Positions 23,745 to 37,769 are shown, numbered from the stretch's first letter. The stretch is 64,000 nucleotides of DNA from Chamaecyparis obtusa (GCA_027943335.1 BSBK01009273.1:427501-491500); one strand, 5' to 3'. Numbers and translations are program-made. The notes: generated by a model not told the origin, from the letters alone.

Positions 23745-25110
23745 CTTTTTTCTCCAAATTTTCTAGCATTGAATTCAAATACTTAAAGCGGTTGGAATTC
23801 TTTCTATGCATTAGAGCACAAGCAGTTGTAGAGGGAGAATGGAAGAGCGAGCCATCCTTGTTCCAATGTCTTAAAACTTTGTTCCAATCAAGTATCCTAT
23901 GAATACCCTCAACTATGAATATAAGGGACGTATCATACTTATTCATATACTTTATTTCAAGGCTGTAAAAATTGAACCGATTATGCAATTACATGAAAAC
24001 AACAAAAATAATACAGAAAAGTGCTAAATAAAATATAAAATATTCACAAAATTACCTTTTAAGGAGTTTTTCTTACTTAGTGAACATCATTTTAATAGGA
24101 GGTGAATCATAAGGGAACTTTCTAAACACAAGCCTCTTGCATCTTCTAACATGGCAATGAAGATCGTATCAAAGCCTGGGGATTTATATATGTCCTCATT
24201 GGCTATCTTTCCAATATTTTCTTTTATAAATCTCACAGCTTTAGAAGAATCAAGAAATGAAATCAAAATATTAAGACCATTAGGTGTTCAATTAATGTAC
24301 CCCTATCATCAAATTTAATTTTAATCAAGAAATAATATCCTGCAAGTTGAAGTCTTGGCGATGAACTTGAGGCCCAAATTTTAAAATCATACATTAACCA
24401 GAAAAATGGGATATGGGTGTATGTGTTGATGCCAATGACTATGAATTCCATGGAAAGGGGACTTACTAAAATGTTTGAGCAAGAAATTTGTGAATTTTAA
24501 TTTTTTAACTTCAACCTTGGAGAAATGTGAAGATGAAATGATCTATTACAGAAACTAGAAATTATATGGGAGGGAATACTCTTTATGAAATTTTATAATT
24601 TGGGAAAAAAATAATATTGTTGTATCATAGATATAAATGTGTGTAGACTAGTAGGGAGTTTTTAGTTCTCTTTCCCTAATCAACTTAAAGCTTACAATAT
24701 GATTTAAGAATAATATTCATGAGAAAATTTATCTTATCTGTAAGAAAATTTGTAATTGGTCAAAATTGATTGAGGAGAAAGACTTCTTACCCATCTCCAT
24801 GTTTTCAGTGCCAAGATTCCATATTCTAAGTGCTATAAGACATTCCAGAGTGTGAGATAGTCAATCTCTAATATAAGGCATGTCTAATAATCCCTAAGAT
24901 CCATCCCAAACTTGATTTTCTATTATCGATGAAAGGAACTATGAGAACTGTGGTAATTTTGAGTTTTACAAAGAAGGTACCATAGCTACCCAAGCTGTGT
25001 CGTAAGAAGAAATAAATGTCTCTTCTCTTAATGTCTAAAAACAACCTTCTTATCCTCACAAGATCATAATCTATGTTATCTCGAACAACTTGTTAAATAA
25101 TCAAAGGGTT
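23745..25110 (-). pseudogene. ent-kaurene-synthase-like alpha-2, 5' exons only
   Basis: The block 2 counterpart of alpha-1. Exon 23962-23745 encodes VEGIHRILDWNKVLRH, KDGSLFHSPSTTACALM and YLNSMLENLEKK. An upstream exon near 24240-24055 matches 3900-3709. The first recognisable exon (about 25095-24870) has VVRDNIDYDLVRIRRLF and YDTAW-region remnants. A segment near 24320-24263 reading DDRGTLIEHLMVLIF may match the family's DRLINTLA..IAL helix. As in alpha-1, nothing of the catalytic domain lies to the left, so this is a truncated copy. Confidence 0.78.
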
Positions 25111-27159
25111 ATCAAATTTAATACATACATGATATTTTTTTAACTTTGTGTTGTATTCATTATAGGAATTCAAAGTCATTGAGTTTCAACAGTTCATAAT
25201 ATTGTTGCTCAATATTCTGACAGTGGATCATAGAGCATGATCTGAAACATTGATTTGAAAAATTGACACAATTAATTTAGAAATACTTGAATAGCATTAT
25301 AGTAATTTTTAAAACAAAATAAACATACCCAATTGTGATAGAGGTATATTTTCTAATTAATGTCAAAAGCAAAAATTCCATTGTATTCTTTAAAGGATTG
25401 GAAAGAAATAATATAGAGTACATGACTATAGAGTTAAGTACTACGGAGGTGTCTTTAAAAAATTATGTATTTATAGGCTTAACATCCTGCTACACTCTTG
25501 AATTGAGTCCATTCCTTTCATTGGTGAACTTATACGTAGAAGTGCCTATTAAAATATGATTGCAAAAGAGTTGTTAGAGAATGCTTAATACCAGAAAATG
25601 TTTATAAAAGAAATATATGAATACACATAAAATTGTAGATAGTCCATTAGTCCACCCTTAACACATAAAATTGTTAATGGTGTACTGATCCTAACCTTCC
25701 AAATACTTAATTTTGTTAGGTCCAATGTCTATCCAGATGAGCTAAAGTCAAGAAAAAATAAATCAATATAAAAAATACTCAATTGTTAAAACCCAAAAAA
25801 ATGTTATATTATTTAGCTACACTATCAATTATTAACCTGTGAAAGCTGACTAAAGCAAGAAACTCTCTTGATTACTAGAGAAAAGAAGGTAACAAATAGA
25901 CAAATATAGGCAATATAAATAATATCATTATTTCTCTATTCTACAAATTAAAAGTCAACTATGATATGACATAAATGTTTTACTATCGATTCTTTTAACT
26001 TGAGGGAAATAATGATAATGTGGATTGAATATCTCCATGTGATCCAATAAGTCCATTAGCATGAGGTAGAAAGCATAGAAACAAGCCCACTAAGCCATTT
26101 TCAAGAAACAATACACAAGCCCTGTTTCAAATTGGATCCAATCATTGAAAAACAAGTACAGGTACTTCAAAAAAATTCTCAAGAACAAATTGCATCATTT
26201 CACTTATAGAGTTCATCAAAACATGGTATTTTGCATCTCTTGACCTCTATTGAGAAAATATGGTAGATTGGTATGAAAATGGTTGCCTGGTGATTGCAGA
26301 GTTTGCATAGCAAAAAATGATATAAAAGCTAAGTGCTCCCGTGGAAAATGAATTTGTAATAGTGATTTGTTGATCACAAAATAATTAAATTTATTGAACT
26401 CTTAAGTGTTCTTCCTTAGCCATTACTATCTTTTCTTCTCGTAGAAAGGGAGGCAAGCATTTTTTTTTATAGAGATTCAAATGGAAAAATAAATATGAAT
26501 ATTATAATGTAGGTATCTAAAAGTTTGATCATATTGTATTGATTCACCTCTATTTTATCTAATTAATCATTTTTAATAATAATTAGATATTATTTATAAT
26601 TTAATTAATATTAGCTATTTTATTCTACTTTACTAAATCTTAACTTGATGTCAATGATCATTTTAATTATTTGTTCTAATTTTTAATCTCTTTCTTCTAA
26701 AGAAATTCTATTTATTTAACGATCATCTTCAAATGTCACATCCTCCATCACTCTTAATCATTGATTAAGTTAGTCAACCCCTCTCCATCACATAAGGACA
26801 TGAATTTTATACATGTGATGTAGTTTTGGCAACATATCAAAGGAACCTTTCATGGCTTTGGTTACATGTCAAAGGAATCTTTCATTCCTTGATTCATCTC
26901 CAATCCTCCTCAAATCTATAAATTTGAATTTTAGGTTTTCAAGTGTTCCCTTCAAGGTACACATATTCTTCTCATCTTTCCTCATGAGATTGTACCATCT
27001 CATGAGATGATAAGACCAAGTCAATCTCCATCTTTAATCATCATACCTCATATTATTAACCATCCATTCAATAGTAACCCCAATCTATACATTTGTGGCT
27101 TAGGTATTTTGATCTATCTTTCTATTTGTCGTGTCATCATCGCTATCGTACAAAAATCG
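25111..27159. other. 5' flank of KSL alpha-2
   Basis: Noncoding and collinear with 4761-6814. It contains the TGATTAAGTTAGTC and CATCTCATGAGATGAT landmarks at about 26760-27010 and a duplicated CATGGCTTTGGTTACATGTC-type segment. I see no gene or element end. Confidence 0.5.
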
Positions 27160-27385
27160 CGAGTGATCACACATACAAATTAAACATTTTGGCAAATTCA
27201 TTAGAACGGTCTAGTTTGATGTACTTCACTTTCAAGATATTTTACAGTTAATTTGACCACATTTTAGCCTAAAATTGTTTACATTGCTTGAATTTGTGTT
27301 TTTGGATTGATTTTGCTATAATTCAGATCTTTTTAGAAACACATTTCCATGTACACATTTTGACAGACTTGGTGGGACACATCGA
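27160..27385. repeat. Leader repeat, copy 4 of 5
   Basis: Matches copy 2 (6815-7030) more closely than copies 1, 3 and 5, and like copy 2 it precedes a gag remnant and a beta gene. Confidence 0.75.
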
Positions 27386-28645
27386 ATCAATATTTACAAA
27401 GGAAAATCTATGAGATAGAAAAATTAACACAAGAGATGTGAGAAGAGGTAAACCTACTCTACAAACGAGATAATCCAGGACTACCCGACCTATTTTGCTA
27501 AAAAAGGGTGAATTCATAGACATTGATTAAAATGCACATCTAAACAGGCCAAAGTACACCCTTTAGGCAAGTGTACATATAAATAGGCAAACACGCAAAC
27601 ATTGAGGCAAAAGTGCTGCTAGAATGCAAATATGATGCACATAAGGGAAAATGCATGAAAACCTAGAGAAATTGACCATGATTAAGTGAATGCACTAATC
27701 GACAATCCACTGACAAGTTGGAAAAAATTTGAAACCATAGAAGTGAATCTTCTCTATGTTTGGGAATTTGCACTGTTCTAGTCCTTAAGCGAACCTATTT
27801 CTAGATAGTTTAATATGCTCTATTTTGGGGTGAATATGCTTTGTAAATCAGAAACTACATAAGTTATAATCAATCCATTTCAAATTGAATTTCTCGCAAT
27901 TCTTTGTATCTTCTAGCTTGTAAAATATTCCTCTAGGGTCTTTACTCTCAAACCCCTACGTGGGAGATCGTAGACATCCCCCCACACCCCCCTACCCCCT
28001 TTCAAGTTAACAATCACTATCTTTGCTCATTTTTGGGTATCTTCTTTCAACATTCTTGTTCCTTTTCTGAGACTTTTCATCTTGTTTTACTAGTCTAATT
28101 CATAATCAACTGGAATTTTTTCATTTTCTCCACCATCCTATCCCATCTAGTAATCTTGTCTTTACCCCTTCTTCCTCTTTCAAGAGACACCTCTTTTCAC
28201 CAAATGGAGGCGTGTCCTTCAATCTGGTCTTTAAAAATCTCAGTCTATTAGGGTCCCCAACTTCTTAATATTCAAAATACTCTTCCATGCCATTTATCCG
28301 ATCAATTAATTCTTTAGGATTCAGTTCTCCACAAAATGTACTGACATCAATCTTCGGTCTCTTTCCTATTCTTGACAATACCCTAACCAAAGGATCATTC
28401 ACAAATATTGTTTTCGCTGCATCGTTTTCACCACTTGTATCATTTTCATTTTCTATAGCTTCATCTTCTTCACTCTCAGGTTCTCTCCTTCGAGAATAAC
28501 CTCTTCTAATTTTTCTTGTAATGCTTTAACTTGCCTTCTCAAGGCTCTGAAATCATCACTAGGGACAACATCTAGAAGATTTCTTCCTGCACTTCTAACT
28601 CCACCTCTACCCCAACCACATGGGGCTCCTCTTGCATACATTTTT
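27386..28645 (-). pseudogene. Ty3-gypsy gag remnant 2
   Basis: The block 2 copy of the remnant at 7031-8308. The frame at 28641-28453 starts with RGAPCGWGRGGVRSAGRN and contains SDDFRALRRQVKALQEKLEE; weaker gag similarity (NPKELIDRINGMEEYFEY-like) follows leftward. The interval 27386-28050 is noncoding. It differs from remnant 1 at scattered bases only, so it gives no sign of independent insertion. Confidence 0.7.
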
Positions 28646-28671
28646 CACAATACCCACAAGCTCATTTACGT

Positions 28672-29145
28672 GGTGCAAACTGCCTCCACCTGGCAAATCT
28701 GTTTGCAAATCTGTTTGATAGCACTACTGTTAGAGGCAGAACAACCCTTAACAAGAACCTTCAACAAACTTCAACACTTATGCAAATTTGATCTGAGATT
28801 AGAAAATAAGAATTATTTGAACATCAAATTTATTCATCAAAACTAAGAACGATTTCATTGAAATTAAAAACAATTTTACAAAACAATATTCCAAGTCTAT
28901 TGACTTCTTATCTTCACATTACAATCAGATATTAATCAGTTCCAAGACTTGCAGTTCAATGATGAATTACAAATAGCTTTAGAAGCCTTCGCCAAGCTCT
29001 CATCCAAAGAAGAAGAATTCACTCCCCAAAAACTTAAAAAAAAAACCTTTCCAAGAGACTGTTCCCATTCCCCTAAAGAAGCCATCCCCCAAAATTAGCT
29101 TGAACCAGTCACAAGGGTTTGCATTATTAATAGAAGCAGGTGATC
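28672..29145. other. 3' flank of KSL beta-2, absent from block 1
   Basis: Noncoding sequence left of the terminal beta-2 exon, running from GGTGCAAACTGCCTCC to the stop codon. It probably includes the 3' untranslated region. The whole interval 28672-29407 is missing in block 1. Confidence 0.6.
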
Positions 29146-31987
29146 TTATAGAACAGGATCAAAAAGGACTGCATTTATATGTCCAGACATCATAGTAGGA
29201 GTTGTGAATTCGTCAGTGTTGAGGAAGAAGAGTTGGATAATTTTGAGCAGATTCCAATATAACTGCTTGAAATCACGAGGCAGAGCACTTGGTTGCAGCA
29301 AGTTTCTGAGTAATTTTTGTGTGCCTTCATTGACAGTTAGTCTAACCCACTCAGTAGAATTTTCAACAGATGTCCCTGGATACTCTTTCATGAACAGTGA
29401 CACGGAGTTGAGATTTCCTTCCTTGATCTCCCTCTGAAATCAGAAAAACACATGAAGAATTTAGTTCTTCATTGAAATTTGCAGTATTAATATTAAAAAA
29501 CCCTGACTTTTATTGAGATAAGTATTGAACACCTTGTACCTCTGGATGTCATTCAAAAGGCACCCACAAGTATTGACGAGTTCCATAAGAGTGCTGTACT
29601 CATGATGGCGGATAGTTTGCTCTGAAAGTTTAGGACCTACAAAATAGAGTGATGTAAAAACAATTGGTTCCAAGGCAATTGATATTTTTCCATTTTCAAT
29701 GTACTCCCGCATCGATGGTATATGTCCATTTTTGGTCCATTCAGCCTCCTTCATCATTGCGATTGCTAGTCTGTACCACTATAAAAATAAGCACAAAAAA
29801 GCTTTCGTCAATTACTCTCTAGTGATGCTGTTTTTCAAAAAGGCTCTTGAAGGAGATTTTGTTTGGAAATTTTGTACAATATAAATGAAGTTTGAACTAT
29901 ACAAGCAAGGTAGGTATACCCACAATTTCTCTTAAATGAGTGCTGATGTCCCGGCCTTGGAAAGCCCACGCATCTTGAGCAATATTATTGACAGTGTTCT
30001 AAATTGCAGAGAACAAAATTTTCACATTGTCTGAAGAATTACATATTTCTTTTGGATCCAGCCTGCAAGACATTCGAAACAAGTACTTAGTGACTCTCCT
30101 GCTCCTCTGTGTGTGTAATATGTATAGAAAGAGGGGAGAGAGGGGAATATAAGCCAGTTCAATACCTAATGTTTCTCTGCAATTACATTTGAAAAGGAGA
30201 ATTAATTTTAAAAGGGACTGTAGCATCGAAATCATTGTGATAGCCATATGATTTGTGATTTAATTACCTCCTACAAGCTTCAACAAAGCATTGAATCTCT
30301 TCAATGGAAGCCTCTATATCATAAAAGTCATGCATTGCTGTAGTGAGAATTGCATTCTTAGCCCACACAATGCGGGCAGTAGATATTTCAGGGGTAAAAA
30401 GAGTTGAGGCAATTGTAAAATAGCAGGCCACGAGATTTTGTCGAGCAAAGTGTAGATCACCAAGTTTACAATCTGCATTCCATCTGTTAGTGCATACAAC
30501 AAGAGAAATTGTCATAAAACTCTCAGTAAGTTTTTCATAGCAGTGGTATTGTTCTTGGTCTAGTTTCCAAAAGCTGCCTACTTACTTTTCCAACTCCTTC
30601 AAGTCCTCCTGCTCGGCTGCTTAGCAGATATTGTAGTCTTTCGTAGCCAAAGTTAAAAAGCAATCCTTCCCTACAAAGGGGATCCTGCAATCCGATTTGA
30701 AGGTCCAATATATGTAAAGACTTGTAGAAGAATATAAGTTGAATCTAAAGTAAATTGAAGGGTTATATAGATGTCTTTCCAGTCATACCTGTAAGATGTC
30801 TTTCCTATCCAAATATCATCAACATCAAAATTAAGCTTTTTCATGTATCTTAGATGTTCTATTCTCTCCACACTTGCCATCCACGGGACATCCAGAGCAT
30901 ACTTAATCTGTAAGGAACAGATTTTGAGCCACGGAGCTTAATGACAAAAATAAATTCAAACACTAGTCATTTGCAGCAAAAGGCAAAAATTGAAATAAAT
31001 TCAAACACTAGTCATTTGCAGCATAACGAAAAAATTGAAATAAATTCAAAACACTAGTCATTTGCAGCATAAGGAAAAAATTGAAATAAATTCAAACACT
31101 AGTCATTTGCAGCCTAATTATAAGGAATAAATTGATCACCTCTTTGTAAAGGTCTTTGAGGACTATATTTTGGTCATCCATCGTAATATTTTCAAGATAG
31201 TTTTGGGAGAAGGATTTTGCTTCTTCAAGAATTGTTTCACCAGGGAACATCAACTGAGATGCTCTGTACAAACTCAGCAATGTTGTAACAGCTTGGCCAC
31301 TGTTTTCTAGAGATAGTAGGAAATCACTATCCTTGAGGTAAGGAAGAAAGACATCTAAAGACACAAATCAATTCAATGCTTGAATTAGACATGACTAGCT
31401 GCATTCCCAAAATTACATATCTTGCTTAAGCTATAACTGGTAGTCTGCATGCTTAACAGAGAAAGAAAAAATATGTGAGATTCAATTGTTTGATCAAAAG
31501 ACCTGGAGACACATCATATCCATTCCACCGTAAAATCTTGAAACTGGTAGACACGTTAATTATGTCTGATGCCGATGCTGATGATATTCCTTCAATCATT
31601 TCACTCTCTGTCCAGCATCAGAGAAACCAAGCAAGCATAGAAAGTAGAATATCCAGTCACAATCATCTCAATTACCTATAGACATCATCTAGAGCCTCTT
31701 TAATCTCACTTTTGAAATGTCTTGCTACACCTAAACTTTCCAAGCTATATACAATTGAGAGGCGAGCAGCTGCACCAAAAACAAAGCCTGTTACATTTAC
31801 TCTTAGAACATGACAAAATTCTAATCAAGCCCTATAAACGAACATCATTAAAGGACAAACCTTTACCTTTCTTCTCCAAATCTTCTAGCATTGAATTGTC
31901 TGAAAACAACCTTCTTATCGTCGCAATATCATCATTCAAACTCAAAGCACATGATTTTTTCTTCATCTTCCCTTGGACAACCTCAAC
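29146..31987 (-). pseudogene. ent-kaurene-synthase-like beta-2
   Basis: Exons, 5' to 3': 31987-31867, 31769-31676, about 31620-31503, 31354-31140, 30907-30789, 30684-30586, 30483-30268, 30062-29920, 29778-29533 and 29433-29146 with its stop. Lengths equal those of beta-1 except for one 3-bp difference. Motifs: ILRWNGYDVSP; GQAVTTLLSLYRASQLMFPGE; DDIWIGKTSYR; WAKNAILTTAMHDFYD; KEAEWTKNG; LLNDIQRYK joined to REIKEGN; and a typical C-terminus with LPRDFKQLYWNLLKII. Lesions: TAA at 30621-30623 (Gln in beta-1), TAG at 29999-30001 (Tyr in beta-1), first Asp of DDxxD replaced by His, and Ser of NDxxSxxxE replaced by Arg. A deletion of about 30 bp removes the acceptor region at 31620. It would be inactive as class I synthase even if read through. 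Confidence 0.88.
30945..31125. repeat. Intronic 45-bp minisatellite, 4 copies
   Basis: Counterpart of the three-copy array at 9869-10015, in the same beta intron, with one additional unit. Confidence 0.85.
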
Positions 31988-32449
31988 CTGTCAAATAATT
32001 GCAGACTTGGAGATGATAGAATTGGGGATCACAAAATAGGAAACTCTGCTGCTATCTCTGCTTCTGCTTCTGCTTCTACTTCTGTTCTTCTTCTGATAGA
32101 AAGGTTATATAGGCAACCGATTTATTTCAAATGGAAAATAAATATTAATATAATACAACTATATTGGTGCAACAGCCCTCGGGAGAAATAGTCATAGTCC
32201 AAACGATAGTCATAGTGCAACAGCCCTCGCGAGAAATAGTCGAACGATAGTGCACGTCTCATATTAATTCAAATGCATTTAGATTTCAATGCATATGTTA
32301 AATCAATCTTCACTTCTTTTTTATTTTTCTATGTCATTCTCAATGTTATTTAAAAAATTATTCATCTTCACATAGAATACATATTCAATATGATTCTCAA
32401 TGTATAAATGTTATTTGAGAAATTATTTATTGCTTATTTCTCAGATTTA

Positions 32450-33180
32450 CTAAGATGAAGATTAGAGCTTAATCTCATAAACACAAGGCTCTAGTGCAAC
32501 GAAGTTCCTCCAAAAAATGCTGGTAGGACTGTTTAAACTTTACCATACAAATATTGTAACATAACAGCTATGCTGCCCTAAATATATTAGAAAAATAAAA
32601 TTTCTCTTACCAGGAAACAAAATATATGCTTTAGCAACATAACTGAAATAACTCCCTCCCATTTTCTATGAGCATGAATAAGAAATTCCATTAACTAACT
32701 ACAAAGAAGTTATAAACTAATTACGTGAATTTGATTTTAGCTAATCTATTTTGTTACATCAATAGCACAACGAGTTCAATAAAGAATGTAAAATTAACAT
32801 TTATATAAGGGAGACTAACATTATATTGCACTACGAAATGTAACAACATATTTGCAAGAAAATTTGTCATTGGTCAAAATTGATTGAGGAGAAAGACTTC
32901 TTACCCATCTCCACATTTTCAGTACCAAGATTCCATGTTCTAAGTGCTATAAGGTACCATAGCTACGTACCCAAGCTGTGTCGTAAGCAGAAACTCACGT
33001 GTCTTCTCTTAATGTCTAAGAACGACCTTCTTATCCTCACAATATCATCATCTATCTTCTCTTGAAAAACTTGCCAAATAATTAGAGGGTTATTAAATCT
33101 AATACAAACATGATGTTTATTAAGCTTTGTCTTGTATTTATTATAACAATTCAAACACATTAGGTTTCTATGGCTCATTA
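32450..33180 (-). pseudogene. Decayed alpha-like 5' KSL remnant upstream of beta-2
   Basis: Counterpart of 17200-17960. The stretch 33178-32963 encodes QEKIDDDIVRIRRSFLDIKRRH, part of the N-terminal KSL segment. The same internal deletion joins GTAACAACATA to TTTGCAAGAAAATT near 32850. The deletion therefore predates block duplication. Confidence 0.62.
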
Positions 33181-33383
33181 ATTTTTTTAATTAATCTAGA
33201 AATCTTCGAATAGAATTATAACAATTGTCAAGACAAAATAAACATACCTAGTTGTGACAGAGTTGTATTTTCTAATTATTGTCAAAAGAAAAAATTCCAT
33301 TGTATTCTTTAAAGAATTGGAAAGAAAATATATAGAGTATATGACTATAAAGTTGATTACTCTGGAGACATCTATAAAAAAAT

Positions 33384-33701
33384 TGTTGATATTGTGGCGA
33401 CTGATCATGTAGTGGGTGTTGATATTGTGACGACCTCTCATGTAGTTACCCTAAAATGGTTGATTTTAGAGGTTACCCTAAAACGTTGTTATAAGTGGCT
33501 AAGATGCATACCGCATTGTAATGTTGGTATATGTTTTTGCTGGATAATAAGAAAGTTGGATGGCTGTGTAGGTGGACGTAGCCCAGGTTTTGGGTGAACC
33601 ACGTTAAATCTGTGTGTTATCTATTTTGTGATTGTTTTCTTCTTCTATTTCTGCATATAATTGTTAATTTTATATTGTTCTGGATCTGTCAAACCCTTAC
33701 A
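33384..33701 (+). repeat. 5' LTR of the second copia element (short form)
   Basis: This LTR is 318 bp, while the 3' LTR is 437 bp. The missing stretch lies after CTCATGTAGTTA near 33445 and corresponds to about 37888-38010. A deletion in this copy is simpler than an insertion in the other, since the extra part has no element ends, but the sequence alone cannot decide. Confidence 0.88.
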
Positions 33702-33764
33702 ATTGGTATCAGAGCAAGGTTTTGTGCTATAGATTGGCAGGACTTTCAGATTTGAGTGGGAGCA

Positions 33765-36700
33765 ATGGAAGATTCCAAATTCAAGGTCAAAAAATTCAAC
33801 AGCCATAATTTTCAGTTATGGAAAATGTAGATGGAGGATTATCTGTATCAAAAAGATCTATAGAGGCCATTAGAAGGAAAGACAAAGAAACTTGCCACAC
33901 ATTCAGAGGAAGATTGGGATATTTTGGATAGAAAGGCACTGGGATCTATTCATTTGTGCATTGCACCGTCTGTAACATTCAACATATCAAAGGCAAAAAT
34001 GGTCGTAGATTTGATGCAGACATTGGCTCAGTTAGACGAGAAATCCTTAGCTTCAAATAAGGTATTTCTTATGAAGCATTTATTTAATATGAAAATGGGT
34101 GAGGGAGGATCTGTAGCGAATCATTTAAATGAGTTTAATATAGTTACCAGTCATCTGTCATCGGTAAATATTTCCTTTAATGATGAGGTTAGGGCTCTCT
34201 TAATTTTATGCTCTTTGCCAGAAAGCTGGAATAGTTTCGTATGGTTGTAAGTAACTTTGTCTCTAATTCAAATACCTTAAAATTTGATGAAGTTGTCAGT
34301 GTTATCCTAAGCGAGGAAATGCGATGGAAAAGCATAGGTGAAACTTCAACCTCATTAGGTTCCGCTCTAAATGTAGAGAACAGAGGAAGAGCAAGGGAAA
34401 GAGGAAAAGGCTCTTCAAATGATAAGTCACGAAGGAAGTCAAAGAAAGGGCGCTCTCAATCTAAAGGAAAGAAATATTGTTGGTATTGTGGAAATCCTGG
34501 TCACCTGAAGAAAGACTGTTGGGCTCGGAAAAGTAAACAAGGAGATGGAAATGAAGATGACAGTAAGGAAGCTAATGTTGCAAGTAATACTTTACAAGAT
34601 GATTTAATCTTATGTTTGGATAATGTTAATGATTCTTGGGTAATAGATTCTGGGGCTTCATTCCATGCTACACCCCATAGAAAATATTTTCAAGATTATG
34701 TTCAAGGTGATTTTTGGACAGGTATATTTGGGTGATGATGAGCCATGTCCTATTGTCAAAATAGGAAAGATAAAGGTCAAGTTGCCGAATGGAAATGACT
34801 AGATGTTGCAGGAGGTAAGGCATGTTCCTTATTTATGAAGAAATTTAATTTTTGCAGGACAACTGGGTAGTGAAGGATGCATAGTCATGTTTACAGACAA
34901 TGTTTGGAAGGTCACTAAAGGTTCATTAGTAGTAGCTAAAGGTGCGAAGGTAGGCACATTATATCTGTGTACTGGTAACACTTATTCTACCTTAGCTGCT
35001 ACTGATAATGTTAATGAAGGGAATGCTACTATAGATGTTGCAAGAACAGATTCACAAATGTGGCACCATAGGCTTGGGCACATGAGTGAGAAAGGGATGA
35101 AAATCCTTCACTCTAAAAATCTGTTACCAAGACTGAAAAATATTGATGTAGAGTTCTGTGAAAATTGTGTTTATGGTAAACAGAAAAGGGTCAGATTTCT
35201 GAGAGTTGGGAAAGAAAAGAAGAGTGAGAAGCTGGAGCTAGTGCATTCAAATGTATGGGGAACAGCTCAGGTATCATCTCTTGGTGGCTCTCATTATTAT
35301 GTTATTTTTATAGATGATTCAACCAGGAAAACATGGGTATATTTCCTGAAACAAAAATCTAATGTTTTTGAAACATTTAAGAAATGGAAAGCTTTGGTTG
35401 AGAATGAGACATGAAAGAAGTTGAAGTGTCTCATATCTGATAATGAAGGTGAGTATTGTAGCATAGCCTTTGAAGATTACTATTCTATCAATGGAATTCA
35501 AAGGCAGAGGACGGTTCTAGGAACCCCACAAGAAAATGGTGTGTTAGAAAGAATGAATAGGACAATCATGGAATGTGCAAGGAGCATGAGATTGCATGCT
35601 AGACTGCCCCTTCATTTATGGGCAAATGTTGTAAACACTGCTGTCTATTTGATAAATAGAGGACCCTCAGCCCCTTTGGATGGTGGTATTCTAGAGGAAG
35701 CATGGACTGGTAAAAAGGTAAATTATTCATTTCTAAAGACTTTTGGTTGTGAAGCCTTTGTCCATGTTGATAAAGAAAATAGAACCAAGCTTGATGCTAA
35801 ATCTCTAAAATGTACTTTTATTGGATATGGAGTAGATGAATATGGTTATCGGTTATGATATTTTCAAAATCATAAAATAATTAGAAGTCGAGATGTTATA
35901 TTCAATGAGAAGGTCATGTATAAAGAACACTTGCAGGAAAAGAAGCATGAACAGGTCAATCAAGAATGTGTGGTGTTGGATGAGACTCCTGAAAATGAAA
36001 TCCACTGGTACCTAATGCTTGGCAACAACAGGTTATTCCAAAAACTCATGTAAGTGTTAGACATTCTACAATGTCAAGTAGACCTCCTGAAAGGTTTTCT
36101 CCTTCTTTGTATTCAATTTTATTGACTGATTCTGGTGAACCAGAAGAATATGAAGAAGCAATGCAAGTGGATGCCAAACAATAGTGGAAGTTGGGAATGA
36201 AAGAGGAGATGGACTCCTTGTTGAAAAATAAGACTTGGGACTTAGTCCCTTTACTTGAAGGAAAAAGAGTCTTGCCTAATAAATGGGTTTATAGGCTGAA
36301 GGAGGAAGATGGAGGAAAGAAAAGGTATAAGGCCAGACTTGTGGTAAAAGGTTTTGCACAGAAAAAGGGTATAGATTTCGATGAAATATTCTCCCCTATT
36401 GTAAAAATGACTTCAATTAGAACTATGCTAAGTCTTGTGGCTGTAGATAACTTGCATCTTGAACAACTAGATGTCAAAATAGATTTTCTCCATGGATATT
36501 TGGAGGAGGAAATTTGCATGCAACAACTAGAGGGATATGAGGTCAAGGGTAAGGAGAATTTGGTGTGCAGGTTAAGGAAGAGTTTGTATGGCCTAAAGTA
36601 GGCACCTCGTCAATGGTATTTAAAATTTGATATAGTTTCATGGCTGAACAAGGTTACCATAGATATCATTCTGATCACTGTGTATATTTTAAGAGATTGG

Positions 36701-37692
36701 ATAATGGGAGTTACATTATCCTGTTACTCTATGTTGATGACATGCTTGTTGCTGGGTCTAATATACAACATATAAATGAGCTTAAACAGAAATTAGCAAG
36801 GTCATTTGCTATGAAGGATTTGGGTGCTGCTAAGAAAATCCTTGGTATGAGGATTACACAAGACAGGAAAAATAGAACCTTGAATTTGTCCCAAAGTGAG
36901 TATATAAAGAAGGTGTTGAAAAGATTTAATATGCAGGATGCAAAAGTAGTCAGTACACCTTTGGCTAGTCATTTCAAATTGACTAAGGAAATGTGCCCAA
37001 AGGCACAGGAAGAGGTAGATAAAATATCTAACATCCCGTATTCATCTGCTATTGGCAGTCTGATGTATGCAATGGTATGCACACGGCTAGATATTTCTCA
37101 TGTAGTGGGAGTTGTCAGTAGGTATATGAGAAATCTGGGTATGGAACATTGGAATGCTGTCAAATAGATTCTTTGATGTTTGAGAGGTACTACTACAAAG
37201 GCATTATGTTTCACAGGATCCAATTCTGCTCTGAGTGGATTTGTTGACTCTGATCTGGTAGGAGATATTGATACAAGGAGGAGTACTATAGGGTATGTTT
37301 TCACTGTAGGGGGTACTGCAGTCAGTTGGATTTCTAGATTGCAAAAGGTTAATGCACTTTCAACCACTGAAGCTGAGTATGTAGCTGCTACGGAAGCTAG
37401 CAAGGAGATGATTTGGTTATAATGTTTTCTGGAGGAATTGGGTCAGAAGCAAGAAGATCGCCCATTGTACAGTGATAGCCAGAGTGCCATTCATCTTGCA
37501 AAGAATTCTTCTTTTCATTCAAGGACAAAGCACATATAGCTCAGGTACCATTTTATAAGGTCTATTTTGGAGGATGGCCAATTACGGCTTGAGAAGATTC
37601 ACACAAGTGACAATCCTGCAGACATGTTCACAAAGACAGTCCCCAAGGAGAAGCTAGTTTCTTGCTCAACTTCTATTGGGATTCTAGATTGA
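33765..37692 (+). pseudogene. copia gag-pol polyprotein, frameshifted
   Basis: Starts at ATG 33765 (MEDSKFKVKKFN). Domains: UBN2 gag; CCHC knuckle CWYCGNPGHLKKDC near 34480-34520; protease WVIDSGASFHAT near 34636; pre-integrase MWHHRLGHMSEKG; integrase with FIDDSTRKTWVYF, SDNEGEY and NGVLERMNR; reverse transcriptase with YVDDMLVAGS near 36730; RNase H; and the C-terminal ADMFTKTVP tail. Breaks: TAG at 33828 and 33861; frame changes near 34245, 34735, between 35858 and 36191, and near 36610; extra stops near 35412, 36182, 36598 and 37165. Non-functional. Confidence 0.92.
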
Positions 37693-37769
37693 TGATCATG
37701 GAGTTAATACACAGCCAAGTCTTTTATCTAGTGGGAGTTGCACATACTACATTGTCGTCTGGATTCAGC

